64,000 nucleotides of DNA, from assembly GCA_022701365.1 (NCBI GenBank), contig JAKUHH010000177.1:248001-312000 (forward strand), written 5' to 3'. Of the stretch, positions 34,103 through 45,407 are shown piece by piece; the stretch's first letter is position 1, and the number at the start of each line of letters is the position of its first letter. This stretch comes from Mycocentrospora acerina. Taxonomy: Eukaryota; Ascomycota; Dothideomycetes; Pleosporales. The translations under genes and the position numbers were made by a program. The notes below the pieces were generated by a model, which saw only the letters and a program-made list of their open reading frames with translations, searched no databases and was not told the origin of the DNA.

Positions 34103-36472
34103 ATGTCTGAACAAACGAGTCCGCCTAGCGAGCGGGGGGGCGGTCACCTCTGGACCATGCTGAATCACCCAGTCAGCAATTCTGAACAGCCAAGGAATAT
34201 CCAGGAACAGGCATTAAATCGAGCCTGTGAAGCATGCCGAACGTCCAAGGTGAGAGAAAATTCTTTGCACGTTTTCAGACTTCCATGTACAAATAATTGA
34301 TACTTTCAGGTCCGCTGCCTGTCAAATCCCGACCCAGGCTCCAATCAGTGCCAGAGATGTGCAAGGGCTGGGAGAACTTGTATATTTGCACCCCCCGCTA
34401 AGAGACGTCAGCGCAAAAGAACAGACGTACGAGTCGCAGAATTGGAGAAAGAAGTCAAAAAGATGCGCAATCTTCTAGTACATAACGACCAATCGCCCGT
34501 GGACGACAGCCATCGTGAGTCTACAGAAGAACACTCCAACGGCCAAGAGCAGGGTACCGAACAAAGCACTCCAGCAAAGAGTGCAGCGAATGCAACACCA
34601 CCAGTTGCAAACCAATGGCCTAATTTATTCCAAAGCGATGTACCTGCTTCGTACTCTCCCCGCGAAGACTCCAGTTCCAGAGACGCCCTTCAACCTTCGA
34701 AGAACGACATTATAGATCGGGGGTTGATCACGATGAAAATGGCAGAAGAATTTGTACACATCTGGCAAAACGAACTGATCGAAGCGTGTCCTGGAATCTC
34801 AATACCTAAAGATTGGACGGCTGCTCAGCTAAGAGAAAAAAAGCCAGCGCTATTCCATGCGGTGATGGCGGCGGCCTCACAATCGAAAGGAAGTGCATTG
34901 TCTGATAAGCTCCACGATGAGGCTGTCTATCTATATGCCCGGTCAGCGTTCATCCAAGGCGAGAAGTCGATTCAATGCATCCAAGCAATGCTCGTCACAG
35001 TCGCGTACTACTCACCGCCCAAAACTCCAGGTCAGCTGCAAATCTACCAGTGGGTAAATTTCGCAGCATCATGCGCGCTCGAGCTCGGGCTAGCTTCCAG
35101 ACCAAGGACCCATGAACAACTACCTAAGAGGGCAATCAGATCGCTACAACGCATTTCCTCCCCAGAAGAACTGCTTGAACACTGCCGGACAGTTCTATTT
35201 CTATACATCATGAGTGCAGGCCAATCGATGCGACTGAAGCGACCCAATATACTATTATTCAACAGTTGGATGCAAGAATGTTTTACGCTGCTGGAAAAGT
35301 CAAAATCGCTGGCCGACCAAAGAACAGTGGCATGGCTCAAGCTTCAGAGGATTTCAGATGAGGCGAATACGGCATTTGGTTTCGACGATGCAAGTACCAG
35401 CTTTAGTCTCTCAGAACTAAGAATGCAGGTAATCTTGAGAATCTTTGATCGGAGAATGCAAGAATGGAAGAATTCTGTCTCAGATGAAGTAATGACTTGT
35501 AAGTTGTAATTTATGTGTTGCAAGATAGTACTAACCACTTTTTTAGGTTTTTTGATGATAGATTATCACTCTTATGTGATGCTGATGTGGGAATTCGGCA
35601 TGGATGGAGGACGATATGACGTGACCGACTTCAAGAATCGACATTTTACATTACCCGCCCTGGACAGCGACAGCGTTCAGCCTGAGTCGTTGCTTTCAAA
35701 CTCGGCATTACAGATCAATGCCGCGACAAAGTGCATTAGTGAGGCGCAAGCCATTCTCGAATGTGTCTTAGAAATACCAATCGATGGACTGCAGAAAGCA
35801 CCTAATAGCATTTTTGTCAGATCTATCTACGCGCTGGTGGTATTGATGAAGATCGAATTCGGAGTGGAAACTGAGCCGGAGATGAGTGAATTACTAGAAT
35901 CGCACAAACTGAAGGTTGACTACTACCTCGACAAAATTCTCCAGAAAACCACAGCAGCAATTGGACCTCAGGGCTGTAAATCTCCTTCACATTGGTCTTT
36001 TGTACTCCAGGATAAACTTAAACGTTGGCACGATGAGTACAAAGATTGGATTCAAGAAGGACGGCATTTGAAGCGCAGGAAACCGGATTCGACGAACGAA
36101 AAATCAACAACCATGGGAAACCAAACACCTGCTTTTGCAGAACTGACATCACAACCTAATGAATCTTCCACCCATCTACCACAACCCAAGACAGAACCAT
36201 CAACAGTTCAGATGCCTAGCTTCAATGTGGGCAATATTTATCCCACATGGACAGCAAATAATGTCCCATTCGAGAACACTGTAGCAACGCCTCAGCCGAT
36301 CAGAACACAAACCGCTTATACTCCTGATGTGGGAGACTTCTCAACAGCCTTCCAAAATGGAGATTTGTATCTTTGGAATGACATATCCGCTGATAACTTT
36401 GGCGGTTGGGCACCCCAGGGTGATTTGTACAGTAATATGACGTTTGATCCGCTGAATGGTCAAGGGTTTTGA
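34103..36472 (+). CDS. Zn2Cys6 fungal-type transcription factor
   Basis: Three exons, 34103-34249, 34310-35498 and 35547-36472, give 753 residues. The binuclear zinc cluster is C42-x2-C45-x6-C52-x10-C63-x2-C66-x6-C73 (ACEACRTSK | VRCLSNPD ... CQRCARAGRTC). The first intron cuts the cluster between the second and third Cys. A basic linker PPAKRRQRKRTDVR and a heptad-type helix VAELEKEVKKMRNLL (dimerisation) follow. The middle region, about 200-560, has helices typical of the fungal-specific regulatory domain. The C-terminus is Pro/Gln/Asn-rich with aromatic-acidic patches (DLYLWNDIS), likely the activation region. The first in-frame ATG is at 34103; the frame extends upstream only by a GTG. 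Target genes are unknown. The neighbouring permease is transcribed in the same direction but is a separate gene. Confidence 0.92.
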
Positions 36473-37333
36473 ACAACAGTATAGCGAGCTGCCACTGAGT
36501 ATTAAAGAAACAAGACACATATTGACTTTCAGTTGGTTGCTATGAAATATTTAGAGAATAGAAGTGTATCGTTATGATCTAATAACCTATGATTTTAACA
36601 ATTTGCACTCTACGGCCGACACTCGGTACTTGGTTTTATTAGACTTGGAGATTCTAAGGTTGAGTTACCGTCTCTTTTAGTCCAGACACTTGGGGGTAAA
36701 TTCGGGTCAAGAATAGGTATTACTTCCCTAAAACCGGACAGTAGACAGCAGAATTAAAAGATCAGTAATGCTCAACCTCTTTACCCCCCATGCGCCGCGA
36801 CGTTTTCTTCTGGCAATCCCTCAGATATCGTGCCCTTCACAAGCAGGTTCTATTCTGGAGTCTTCTTCATTAGGCGAATAGCTTGCAGCTGCTATGTCGA
36901 CACTAAAACACTTACCAGTACCATTCCGCTGTTTCTTAGTGGCCTAAACCTAAGGACTACCACACATGCAATAAACCAAGCCTCCATAACAGACGTACAG
37001 ATGATAGCGAGTGAAGAAAAACCACAGTATGTAACTGGCTCCTCAGTTACTGATGAGTTATCAGCTGAGTCGTGGGTGAAGTATTCATGATTAGATGCTA
37101 AAGTTTTTTGAGGTGGCCGTGTAGAAGATTATATTGTAAGCTGGAAGGAATATGAAAAATCTAATGTGAAGAAGCTTAGTGCCTCTCAATTCCTTTCCTC
37201 TTTCTTTTCGCACCCCTTAACCCATCGCTCGCTCCTCATATCCCCAATACTTGCCCCTCATAAAGCTCGCCCTTCTGACTATACCTCCTCTCACATTCTG
37301 CTGTCCCATATAATACTTCCCCCAGACATCCAT
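36473..37333. other. Convergent intergenic region
   Basis: Holds the 3' ends of the Zn2Cys6 gene and the minus-strand BRCT gene. No coding frame supported. Confidence 0.5.
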
Positions 37334-38888
37334 CTATGGCTGTCCTGTCACACAGTTGAAGAGTGGCTTGTTGAAGTTGGGCTTCTTTACCTTGGCCCCG
37401 TTCGTCACTCTCTTTGCGGCCGTCTTAATCGTCTCAGCTCTCAGTCTATCCTTCTCCTCATTTTTCCTTCTCTCCTCTTCGTCCCTCTCGACAGCTCGTC
37501 CAACTGCCCCCTCCTTCCCTAGCAGGACATCTAATCCTGGCAACTTGAACTCATTCCTCACATATCCATTTTCCTCGTCTAGATAATCCGTTTGAGGCCT
37601 CCTCCCATCTGGCAGTCCCGACGCCGGTCGCGAGTACACAAAAGGCTCTACATTCAAATCCTTTGCGCGTGCCTTCTGCAGCGTCTTATCGTTGTCAAAG
37701 CGCTCTTCCCAGCGCAGTAGCGTAAGGTCACGGAAAGCGGTGCGGAGGGCGTGGAAGGCAGCGGGGAAGGTACTGTTCAGCGGGCAAATGAGGGATTTGT
37801 AGGGAGAAGCTGCAGATGGCAGGGGAGGAATCGTCAGAGAGAGAAGTCGTGCAGCTTCGGGGTGGGGACCTGAATGCGAGGTATTTAGGGCCTGGGAACT
37901 GGAAAAAGCAGGCTCGTGAGATTTGATAGATCCGGTTAGAGCGTGCTTATTTGTCTGTCCTACGATTATGGGAGTGTTTGGTGCATCTTTGGGTGGTGTG
38001 TATGTAATCAAGGTACAGTAGACGTGTGGTTTTGTATGGCTTTCAAGGATACAGATTTGATAGCGTGCGAAGTTGTTGAGATAGAAGTTGCTTCGAACAC
38101 ACGTTATCTTGTACTCAAAACCTGTATTGTCGAGATAGTAGTGGTAAAGATCTTTCAGTGAAGGAGGTTTAGCTTCTTGTGAAACGAGGGTGGAAGGAGA
38201 GGCTGAGAGGTTGGGCTTGGAGCGTTGGACTGCTGGCGGAGAAGCTTCCTGTTTCTGGATCTCGACTGATTCCGCAGCCCCATGTTCTTGTCTTCTTCGC
38301 TCTAGGTCGGTAACAGAGGATACGAAAGGTGTAGATGGTAAAGATGGTGCAAATGGTGCGTTTTGGGTACTGAAGAAGAAACTCTTCGAAGGCCTGGGCT
38401 TAGAACGAGAAAGCAACGTACCTGAGCCCGTCCCCTTCTTTGCCATGTCACAACCATCGCTGAACTTTTTTGCTGCTTTTAGTCAGCCCGAAATCATCTC
38501 CACCGCTGAACCGCTGGCCTATTGTATGATAAATATAGAGAGAGAATATACCATCTAAAACCCCTCCCATCCTCTTCAACTCCTTCCTCTTCCTACTCTC
38601 TTTCCTCAGATACTCCCAAGTATATTTCTTCTCGGCTAACTTCCTCTTCCTTTGTAGCGAGTCCTCCAGCCAGTCGTAGCTAACCACATATGCCCCGATG
38701 TCAATAGCTTGTTGCACTGCACCAACCCAATTTTTCCAGGAATCTTTGCTGGCGATTAGATGCGTGACGCCTCTCTGCATACGGGGCACCCATTTACCGC
38801 CATTAGCTTCGGTCCATTTCTTAAGGTGCGTGAAATCCTGAGTGAGGGTACCCGTGGCAGTTATGGTCAGGTGGCTAAGGATACCCAT
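37334..38888 (-). CDS. Protein with N-terminal BRCT domain, function unknown
   Basis: Two exons, 38552-38888 and 37334-38475, with a 76-nt intron; 492 residues. The BRCT repeat occupies about residues 3-90: LTITATGTLTQDF, NGGKWVPRMQRGVTHLIAS (the usual GG turn then TH-L-I strand), AYVVSYDWLEDSLQRK with the conserved Trp. It continues into a Lys/Arg helix, KYTWEYLRKESRKRKELK. The splice junction joins VLDA to AKKFSDGCDMAKKGTGSG. Residues about 225-420 form a second, globular-looking part (PSLKDLYHYYLDNTGFEYKI, SNFYLNNFARYQICILESH, WEERFDNDKTLQKARAKDLN) that may be a distinct domain: it contains no motif I recognise. A charged coiled tail ends it. A role in chromatin or DNA repair is likely from the BRCT alone, but this is inference. 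Confidence 0.82.
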
Positions 38889-39276
38889 TACGGATTGGGG
38901 ATGGAGTTTAGAGACTGTTGCAATCGGGGGTGTTGTGGAACGTAGGAGGGGAACTGTAATGGAGAGTCGTAAGTATGGAGGAGGTTGTTTTTATATTTGC
39001 GCGACATGGGCACACGAAGAGCTATTGCCCAAAATTACCTTACGGTGGTATACGACTATCAAGGTGAGATACCATTTGACGGGACCGTGCTATTTTCACG
39101 CAGGTGAGAGAGTTACAAAGCAGTTCATCACAGGTCCGTCCACGAACACACGGTTGCCGATATTTGTGACAATATTGAGAAGAAACACGTGAGAGGAAAG
39201 CAGATCAAAAGGAGAAGTCACTGAATTAAAAGCACATCTCATCAAATTGTCTAGTCTTTTTCGCATGAACAAGCTG
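38889..39276. other. Intergenic region, BRCT gene promoter and ELP2 3' end
   Basis: The BRCT promoter lies next to 38889. No coding frame supported. Confidence 0.5.
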
Positions 39277-41731
39277 CTACTGCACATCAACTGTGACGTT
39301 ATATATCCGCACCGACGTATCGTCGCTCGCCACAGAAATCTGCTGCTCCATCTTGTTCCTACCCGGCCTCCATACAATCTGATTGATTGTGCGTGCGGGT
39401 GACAATTCAGGTCCAATCATCCCGACATTAACCTTATTCAGTGTGTCAAATGCGATACTCCTGACTCCAATAGACCCACTCTCAGTTCCAAAAGCAAACA
39501 TGGCTTCATTCTCTTCAGCTGGGTAGTTGCACGCCACAGCTGTGACGGCTGCGTTCGTAGTCACCGTATCTTCAAGTTCAACACCTGTGTCTATGATGTG
39601 CCAGATCTTGACACTTTTATCTCTGCCGGCTGTGAGGAAAGTAGGGCGCGCGAGCGATGTCCAAGCTGCGCCTAATATCATGCGTGAATGTCCCTTAGGA
39701 TCCGAGTATTTGAGCGTGTACATAGCAGGTTCCATGCTTCGTTCCCACACCACCCACTGTCTGTCTCGTCCAACACTCAAAAGATACTTGTCGTCGTGTG
39801 AAAATTGCAGTGCAGTGACGGTCAGAGAATGTGCTTTTAATGAGGGTTTGACTTCCAGCCAGTTCTTTGTGTCATAGAGGCGGATGACAGCGTGGTCGAT
39901 GGAGCTAGCTCGACATGCTGTTGCTATGAGTCCACCGTCTCTGCTCACAGCTACTGCAGAGATCTCGTAACCGTGACCATAGAGCTTCTCTGTTTCTGGC
40001 CATAGTAGATGTCTTGCGAGGTGGTCCTCGAACGGAGGATGTTGAAAGTCAAGTGTGGACTTGCGGACTACAGAAGCCGGATCAACGGCTTCGCGCTCGT
40101 CTTCATCTCCATTTTCGACCGGCTCATCGTCTCCTACAGCTTGAATAGCTTTGTTGGAGAGACCCAGAACAGGGATGTTGGCTGCATCTGGAAGTTCTGT
40201 TGTGGTAGGTACTTGAATGTCGCAGAGATTGTGAAGCATCTCAGCGACGCCCTTTGGTTCGTCAAAAACACGAAGTAGCTTCTCGTCCGCACCTGAGATG
40301 AACTGGGAATCCGTAATCGTATCGATGCAGTTTAAATCATAGCCATGGATCTGCGGTCGCGAAAACTCATGCCATGACGGCGCTACGTTCTCACGCTTCC
40401 ACTGCGAAAACAGTCTTGTAGTCTGGTCCGAACTTGTCGTCACCATGTAGGATCCATCTCTTGACCAGCAAACACCCCTGACTTCCCTCACATGGCCTGT
40501 TATTGCGACTTGCTGCGTCCACATGTCTACAGTTGTCGAGTAAGTCCATTTTCTCCAACTTCCAGTCCTACCTAGTGAGACGACGGCATTCCCATCTGGC
40601 GACCAGAGCCCAATCCAAAATCCTCCGGCGCTTCCTGTAGCACTAGTCGAGCCTTTTTGCGCGCTAATTTCACCTAGTCGAGTGATGCATACCCAGACGC
40701 CTGAGTTGGGATCGGACTCCCATATAGATAGGGAGTTGTCTTCTGAAGTAGAAAGCAGTTGCAACTTCCCGTCTCGATGTCGCCATGAAGCGGCATAGAT
40801 CCAGTCCTCGTGCCCTAACAAAAGTGCTTCAAATGTGATGGAGTATTTTGAATCCGTTGACTCAATCCAATGGGCCTTATTTGACAAAGATTTTCCAAAG
40901 CCTCCCAAGGCAGGGTCATTAAGAGCGGTGCTGACAGCAGGGAGCTCGTTTCCGCGGTGGATCCTCCACAGGCGGATGTACCTATCTTGACTTGCTGATG
41001 CTAGCAACAAGTCGCTAGTTTCATCTGATGACTCTCGTGTGAAAGCTAGTGCTCGAATCCAACCTTCATGGCCTGTCAGAGTCGTACAGAGCGTGAACTT
41101 TGTATCTTGAGAAACGAAGACCTGGATAGTAGTGCGAGTACCTGCGACCGCCAAAGCAATAGATGACTCGTCCAGTTTTGCAAGAGCAAGGTTCAGTGGG
41201 AAGTACTTAGGTAAAAGAGTGATGGTTTGCAATAGTTCAATATCAATCGAAGTGAACCCGGAATCGTGCACGAGCTTCCAGATTTTGACTGTGCCATCTG
41301 AAGCGCCGGTCGCAAAGACATCTGATGCCGGAAGAGTGGCTATCCGAGTGACGGGGCCTGTGTGATCGGTAATATTCTTTACGCATTCAAACTGGCCGTG
41401 TTTGCCGCGTCGTCCACTCCATACACGGACGGAATTATCTGCCGAACCGCTGAGAAGCACAGAAACGTCTGGAGAATGTGTTGGGAAAAACTTGACTGCA
41501 TTAACAGCTTTGGTGTGCCCGTTCAAGATTGCCTGGACTCCATGGAGCTCTTTGTCCTACTTTGATTTAGCACATCCCGCATCCTCACGAGGACAAAATT
41601 ACCTGCGGGTCCCATAATGCTATGGAGTTGTCCGCCCCAAACGCAAGCAGCTGCAACCCCCCTTCGTCCCAGTCAGCGGCAGCCGGGTTCCTGTTTCCCC
41701 CTATGGAAATGAACTCGGAGGAGATGTTCAT
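39277..41731 (-). CDS. ELP2: Elongator complex subunit 2 (WD40 protein Elp2)
   Basis: Scaffold subunit of Elongator, the Elp1-6 complex that builds the cm5/mcm5 side chain on wobble uridine 34 of tRNAs; mainly cytosolic. Two exons, 41603-41731 and 39277-41556, with a 46-nt intron, give 802 residues, near the family norm. The N-terminus has GGNRNPAAADWDEGGLQLLAFGADNSIALWDPQ, a characteristic Elp2 opening. WD40 blades run throughout and fit two seven-bladed propellers: NGHTKAVNAVKFFP, SGSADNSVRVWSG, LTGHEGWIRALAF, LLGHEDWIYAASW, ITGHVREVRGVCWS, YGHGYEISAVAVS, LKAHSLTVTALQF and LTAGRDKSVKIWH. The ATG at 41729-41731 is fixed by the first conserved block. Divergent from URM1. Confidence 0.96.
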
Positions 41732-41944
41732 TTTTTGCCGAGATATGGTGTAGCGTTGTGAGCTCTACGACAAGTCATCTCCGTCCAGGATTTCACTAGC
41801 GCTAACTTCGCTTAGTTTGCCTAACAAAGTTAGCTGATATCTGAAGCTTCCCTCTGCGTGCATCGTAGCAAGTGCAGCCTACTCATACCAAGTTTTATGA
41901 GTCTTGTCTAGTCGACTTCTCACTCTAGCGACCCAGATCAGAGA
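41732..41944. promoter_or_regulatory. Bidirectional promoter region between ELP2 and URM1
   Basis: Only 213 bp lie between the two outward-facing ATGs. A perfect 7-bp inverted repeat, GCTAACT at 41801-41807 and AGTTAGC at 41828-41834, sits 70 bp from the ELP2 ATG and 110 bp from the URM1 ATG. It could be a shared regulator site or a stem-loop; neither is shown. Confidence 0.6.
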
Positions 41945-42367
41945 TGCAGGACAATGATACGATCCCGATAACAATTGAGTTCAGGTCGGCTATCTTCCTG
42001 TCAAGCTGATCTAGTATCTAACTCTTCGCAGTGGTGGACTCGAGATACTTTTTTCGAATCAAAAGAAGTATGCAATGGAGCTACCGAGCAAAGATGATTC
42101 TGGTGCTCCAGCCAATATTGCATTTTTGGTTCGACACCTGTGCGACAAAGTCATGAAGGACCCGAGAAAGGATCTGTTTGTACTTGATGGAACTGTGTGA
42201 GTATCTCGAGGACTTTATCATGAAAACGATCAGTAACAATTGTTCACAGGCGGCCTGGAATACTGGTTCTTATCAACGAGGCTGACTGGGAACTAGAAGG
42301 GGAAGACAAGTACGAGCTCCAAAAGCAGGATCACGTCATGTTTGTGTCGACACTTCATGGGGGATAG
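41945..42367 (+). CDS. URM1: Ubiquitin-related modifier Urm1
   Basis: Beta-grasp sulfur carrier that, after C-terminal thiocarboxylation by Uba4, donates sulfur for 2-thiolation of U34 in tRNA-Lys, -Glu and -Gln; it also forms protein conjugates under oxidative stress. Three exons, 41945-41985, 42032-42196 and 42250-42367, give 107 residues. The beta-grasp signature is [10 protein letters not shown] at the first hairpin, [37 protein letters not shown] and [14 protein letters not shown]. The chain ends with the diagnostic Gly-Gly followed directly by stop, so no processing is needed. Codon phases close at both junctions. It is short and split, so it does not show up as one open frame. Confidence 0.96.
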
Positions 42368-43361
42368 CAAGTAGGAGGAACCACCATACTCAGGATTACA
42401 ATACATTTAAAAACTGATCTGATACCTGCATCTGCCGCGTTGCACTTGTGCTAAGCACATTGAAAAAGAAACTGCTACTATGAATCTTGTTGGCGGTAAA
42501 TTCCGATTATTTTCAATCATTGACAGCCATATCCCCACCTGTTCATGCAAAGCAAGGGCAATCAATCACGGTCGCAAAATTGTCAGCCCTTACTTCTTGG
42601 CAAGCCCGGATCACAATGACTCTGTAGCACGTGCCATGGAAAGGGCGCAACCCGGACGCAATATGAACGCAAGTATACGCGAACACCTATTACGGGATGT
42701 ACAAAGTCGGTCCTCCGCCCAGCCGATATAGGCTGTTTGATTGGCGGAGATTACACCAATCGCCGTATCTATCCGTATTGTTCATTAATATTCTAGGCTG
42801 CGACCTTAGTACCCCTAACTCGACAAGAAGCTTTTCTCAACCTCCGTTCTTTGTCCGGAAGAAGACGGATCTTGTCGCCGCTACTGCGCAACGCTATTCT
42901 CGTCTGTTCTTGCATTGTCAACTTGGCTTACTACTTCGCATCGTCATCGGTCCGTGCTGAGCAAGAATTACAGCAGGAAAGCGAAACATTCTGGTCTTGG
43001 GTATGTGTCTACGGCTTTGTGCAGTTGTTCGCTCAGAATGCAAATCTTCTCTTTAGTAACTATTTGTTTGTGTGATAATTGCGACAGGTATCTTGACTTG
43101 TACTATATGGTCTTTGACGGTGTCGATTTTCTATTTTTGTACCAATATTGAAGCAGTTTCTAGTCAGGTATTTCGTAGTTATTGTATTGATATCTAGTAT
43201 CCTCAATGACCAGATTACTATAAACTGCACAGTTTGCCAAGATATAGCACGTGCCCACGCGTTTAATCAACACGCGCTGTCTCCACGATCCACCTCGTCA
43301 TTCCACCATCAAACAAATAACAGGCAGAGCGCTGTCAGATTTTTGGAAGCCATTCAAATCC
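42368..43361. other. Intergenic region between URM1 and TDP1
   Basis: Should contain the URM1 3' UTR and the TDP1 promoter. A CACGTG element is at about 43248-43253. I see no supported gene. Confidence 0.5.
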
Positions 43362-45142
43362 ATGGCATCATCTGACGATGAAGATCTCAATCTGGCTATT
43401 GCAATGTCATTGCAACAAAATAATCCACCAAACTCACCGATTACAGCCACAAAAAAGGTGTATGTTGACTTGACATCTGATACCGAAGACGAGGACGAAG
43501 ACCTGCGAAAGGCTATAGCTCTATCAATGAATGGAAATAATAATGCGAGTACTATCGATCAAGCTGCTGGGGTTGCATCTAGCCTGAGCGGGACGGCAGT
43601 CAGTAGGCCTCAAGGCCTAGCTAAGTTTGACCGTAAGGTCATGGAGCAGGAACGGCTCGCAAGACTGGGCAAGAGAAAGCGCGACCCATCACCAGATCAA
43701 TCCTCCAAGCAGGCTATGAGGATACCGACCAAAAAACCATCCGAAACATTCGGTTCTCAAACCAAACCAGCCGAGAGAGCATCAGTGCAGTATCCCCGAG
43801 GAGCAATCAAGCGCACATTTGCAACAAAGTATCCACGAACAGATGATATAACCATCGATGAGCTATTGGAGGCGGCCACTCTGCACATTGCCGTTATTAG
43901 CTCATTCATGTGGGATCAATCATGGCTTGAACAAAAGCTTGATCCTCGAGCAGTAAAACAAATCTGGGTCATGAATGTCAAAGGCCTTGACGTACAACAG
44001 AGATATGTTTCAGATCTGGAGAAGAGCGGTGTTCCCAATACGAAATTACATTTTCCGCCCATGAATGGCACGATCAACTGCATGCATAGCAAATACATGC
44101 TGCTTTTTGGGAAGGACAAGCTACGTATCGTGGTGTCAACAGCAAACATGACTCGAATCGATTGGGGCGAAGTTCCAAACGACTGGCAGCCTGCATGTAT
44201 GGAGAACTCAGTGTTCTTGATTGATTTACCACGTATAGCAGAGAATGGAGAAGGAAAGAAGGACACTCTGACACCTTTTGGGCAGGAATTACTTCACTTT
44301 TTGGAGCAGCAGAATATTGGAAAGAACGTCATCGACGGAGTGCTAAAGTTTGATTTCTTGCATACAGCACATCTTGCATTTGTCCATTCGGTGTAAGTCT
44401 TCACCCAGTGTACAGTGCAACACACCTGACGTAACACAGTGGTGGCACACACAAAGTAGAAACGGCACATCCTACAGGTCTACTTAGTCTCGCAAAAGCG
44501 ATACGCGATTTAGATCAGGACGGCGTCGACAGCATCGAACTGGACTACGCGGCATCGTCTTTGGGCGCTCTTAACGACACGTTTTTGTATCGCATCTACC
44601 TTGCCGCTCGCGGCGAGCAGTTTACTTCCAATACTAGTGTCACGTCGAGCATTCGTGACCATGTTCGTATCTACTTTCCCACTGAAATGACGGTGAAGGA
44701 CAGCACTGGAGGTCCCGATTGTGGCGGAGTTATCTCTTTGAGTAGACAGTACTACAACGCTCCTGCATTTCCTCGAGAATGCTTTCGGGACTATGCATCG
44801 ACTCGCAAAGGTATGCTCTCACACAACAAATTGCTCTTTGCGCGTGGTCGGAAGAAGAACGGGACACCTTTTGCATGGGCTTACGTTGGTTCGGCGAACG
44901 TGTCGGAATCAGCATGGGGAGGCCAGAAGGTGCTGAAAAGTGGAGGCATGGGAAGTCTGAATATCAGAAATTGGGAGTGTGGGGTTGTGATGTCTGTATC
45001 TCGCGAGAGAGTTGAAAGCATGAGCCTGGGTGAGGGAGAAATCCCACCCACGAGCGTATTCGACGGCACCATCGAGGTCCCGTTCAAGTGTCCCGGAGAT
45101 AAGTACCAAGGACTACAGCCTTGGTTCTTCAAGCCGGAATGA
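43362..45142 (+). CDS. TDP1: Tyrosyl-DNA phosphodiesterase 1 with N-terminal ubiquitin-interacting motifs
   Basis: Nuclear repair enzyme that hydrolyses the 3'-phosphotyrosyl bond of stalled topoisomerase I adducts; phospholipase D superfamily. Two exons, 43362-44392 and 44440-45142, give 577 residues. The two catalytic HKN motifs are both intact: H242-x-K244 with N262 (CMHSKYMLLF ... VVSTANMTRIDWGE) and H472-x-K474 with N497 (LSHNKLLFARG ... YVGSANVSESAWG). Residues 1-50 contain two motifs of the UIM type, DEDLNLAIAMSLQQ and DEDLRKAIALSMNG, each with the acidic lead and A-x2-x-S core. A basic linker (GKRKRDPSP) may be a nuclear signal. Frames before 43362 have only a GTG, so this ATG is the first. 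The C-terminal CPGDKYQGLQPWFFKPE is the usual family end. Confidence 0.95.
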
Positions 45143-45407
45143 CGACATGTGTCAGGAGGAGTCGGGAGCAATGTGTGGGATGATGGACGCCAGCATTTAA
45201 GCAGATCGTTGCAAGCATATGCTGGCGGACCAATACGGCGACCGCGGGAGAAGGGCGCGGAGAGTGGCTTTACTCGGAGAATCCGCGGTCGGGCCACAAG
45301 CAAGCGCTCGCACATGCATCTGTCAGAACGGTGTTGAAGATATAGCTTACCTTTTTATTGTTTCCCTCTCTTCACGAATTTAATGTGTTTCGTCTACGCA
45401 AGTCCAT

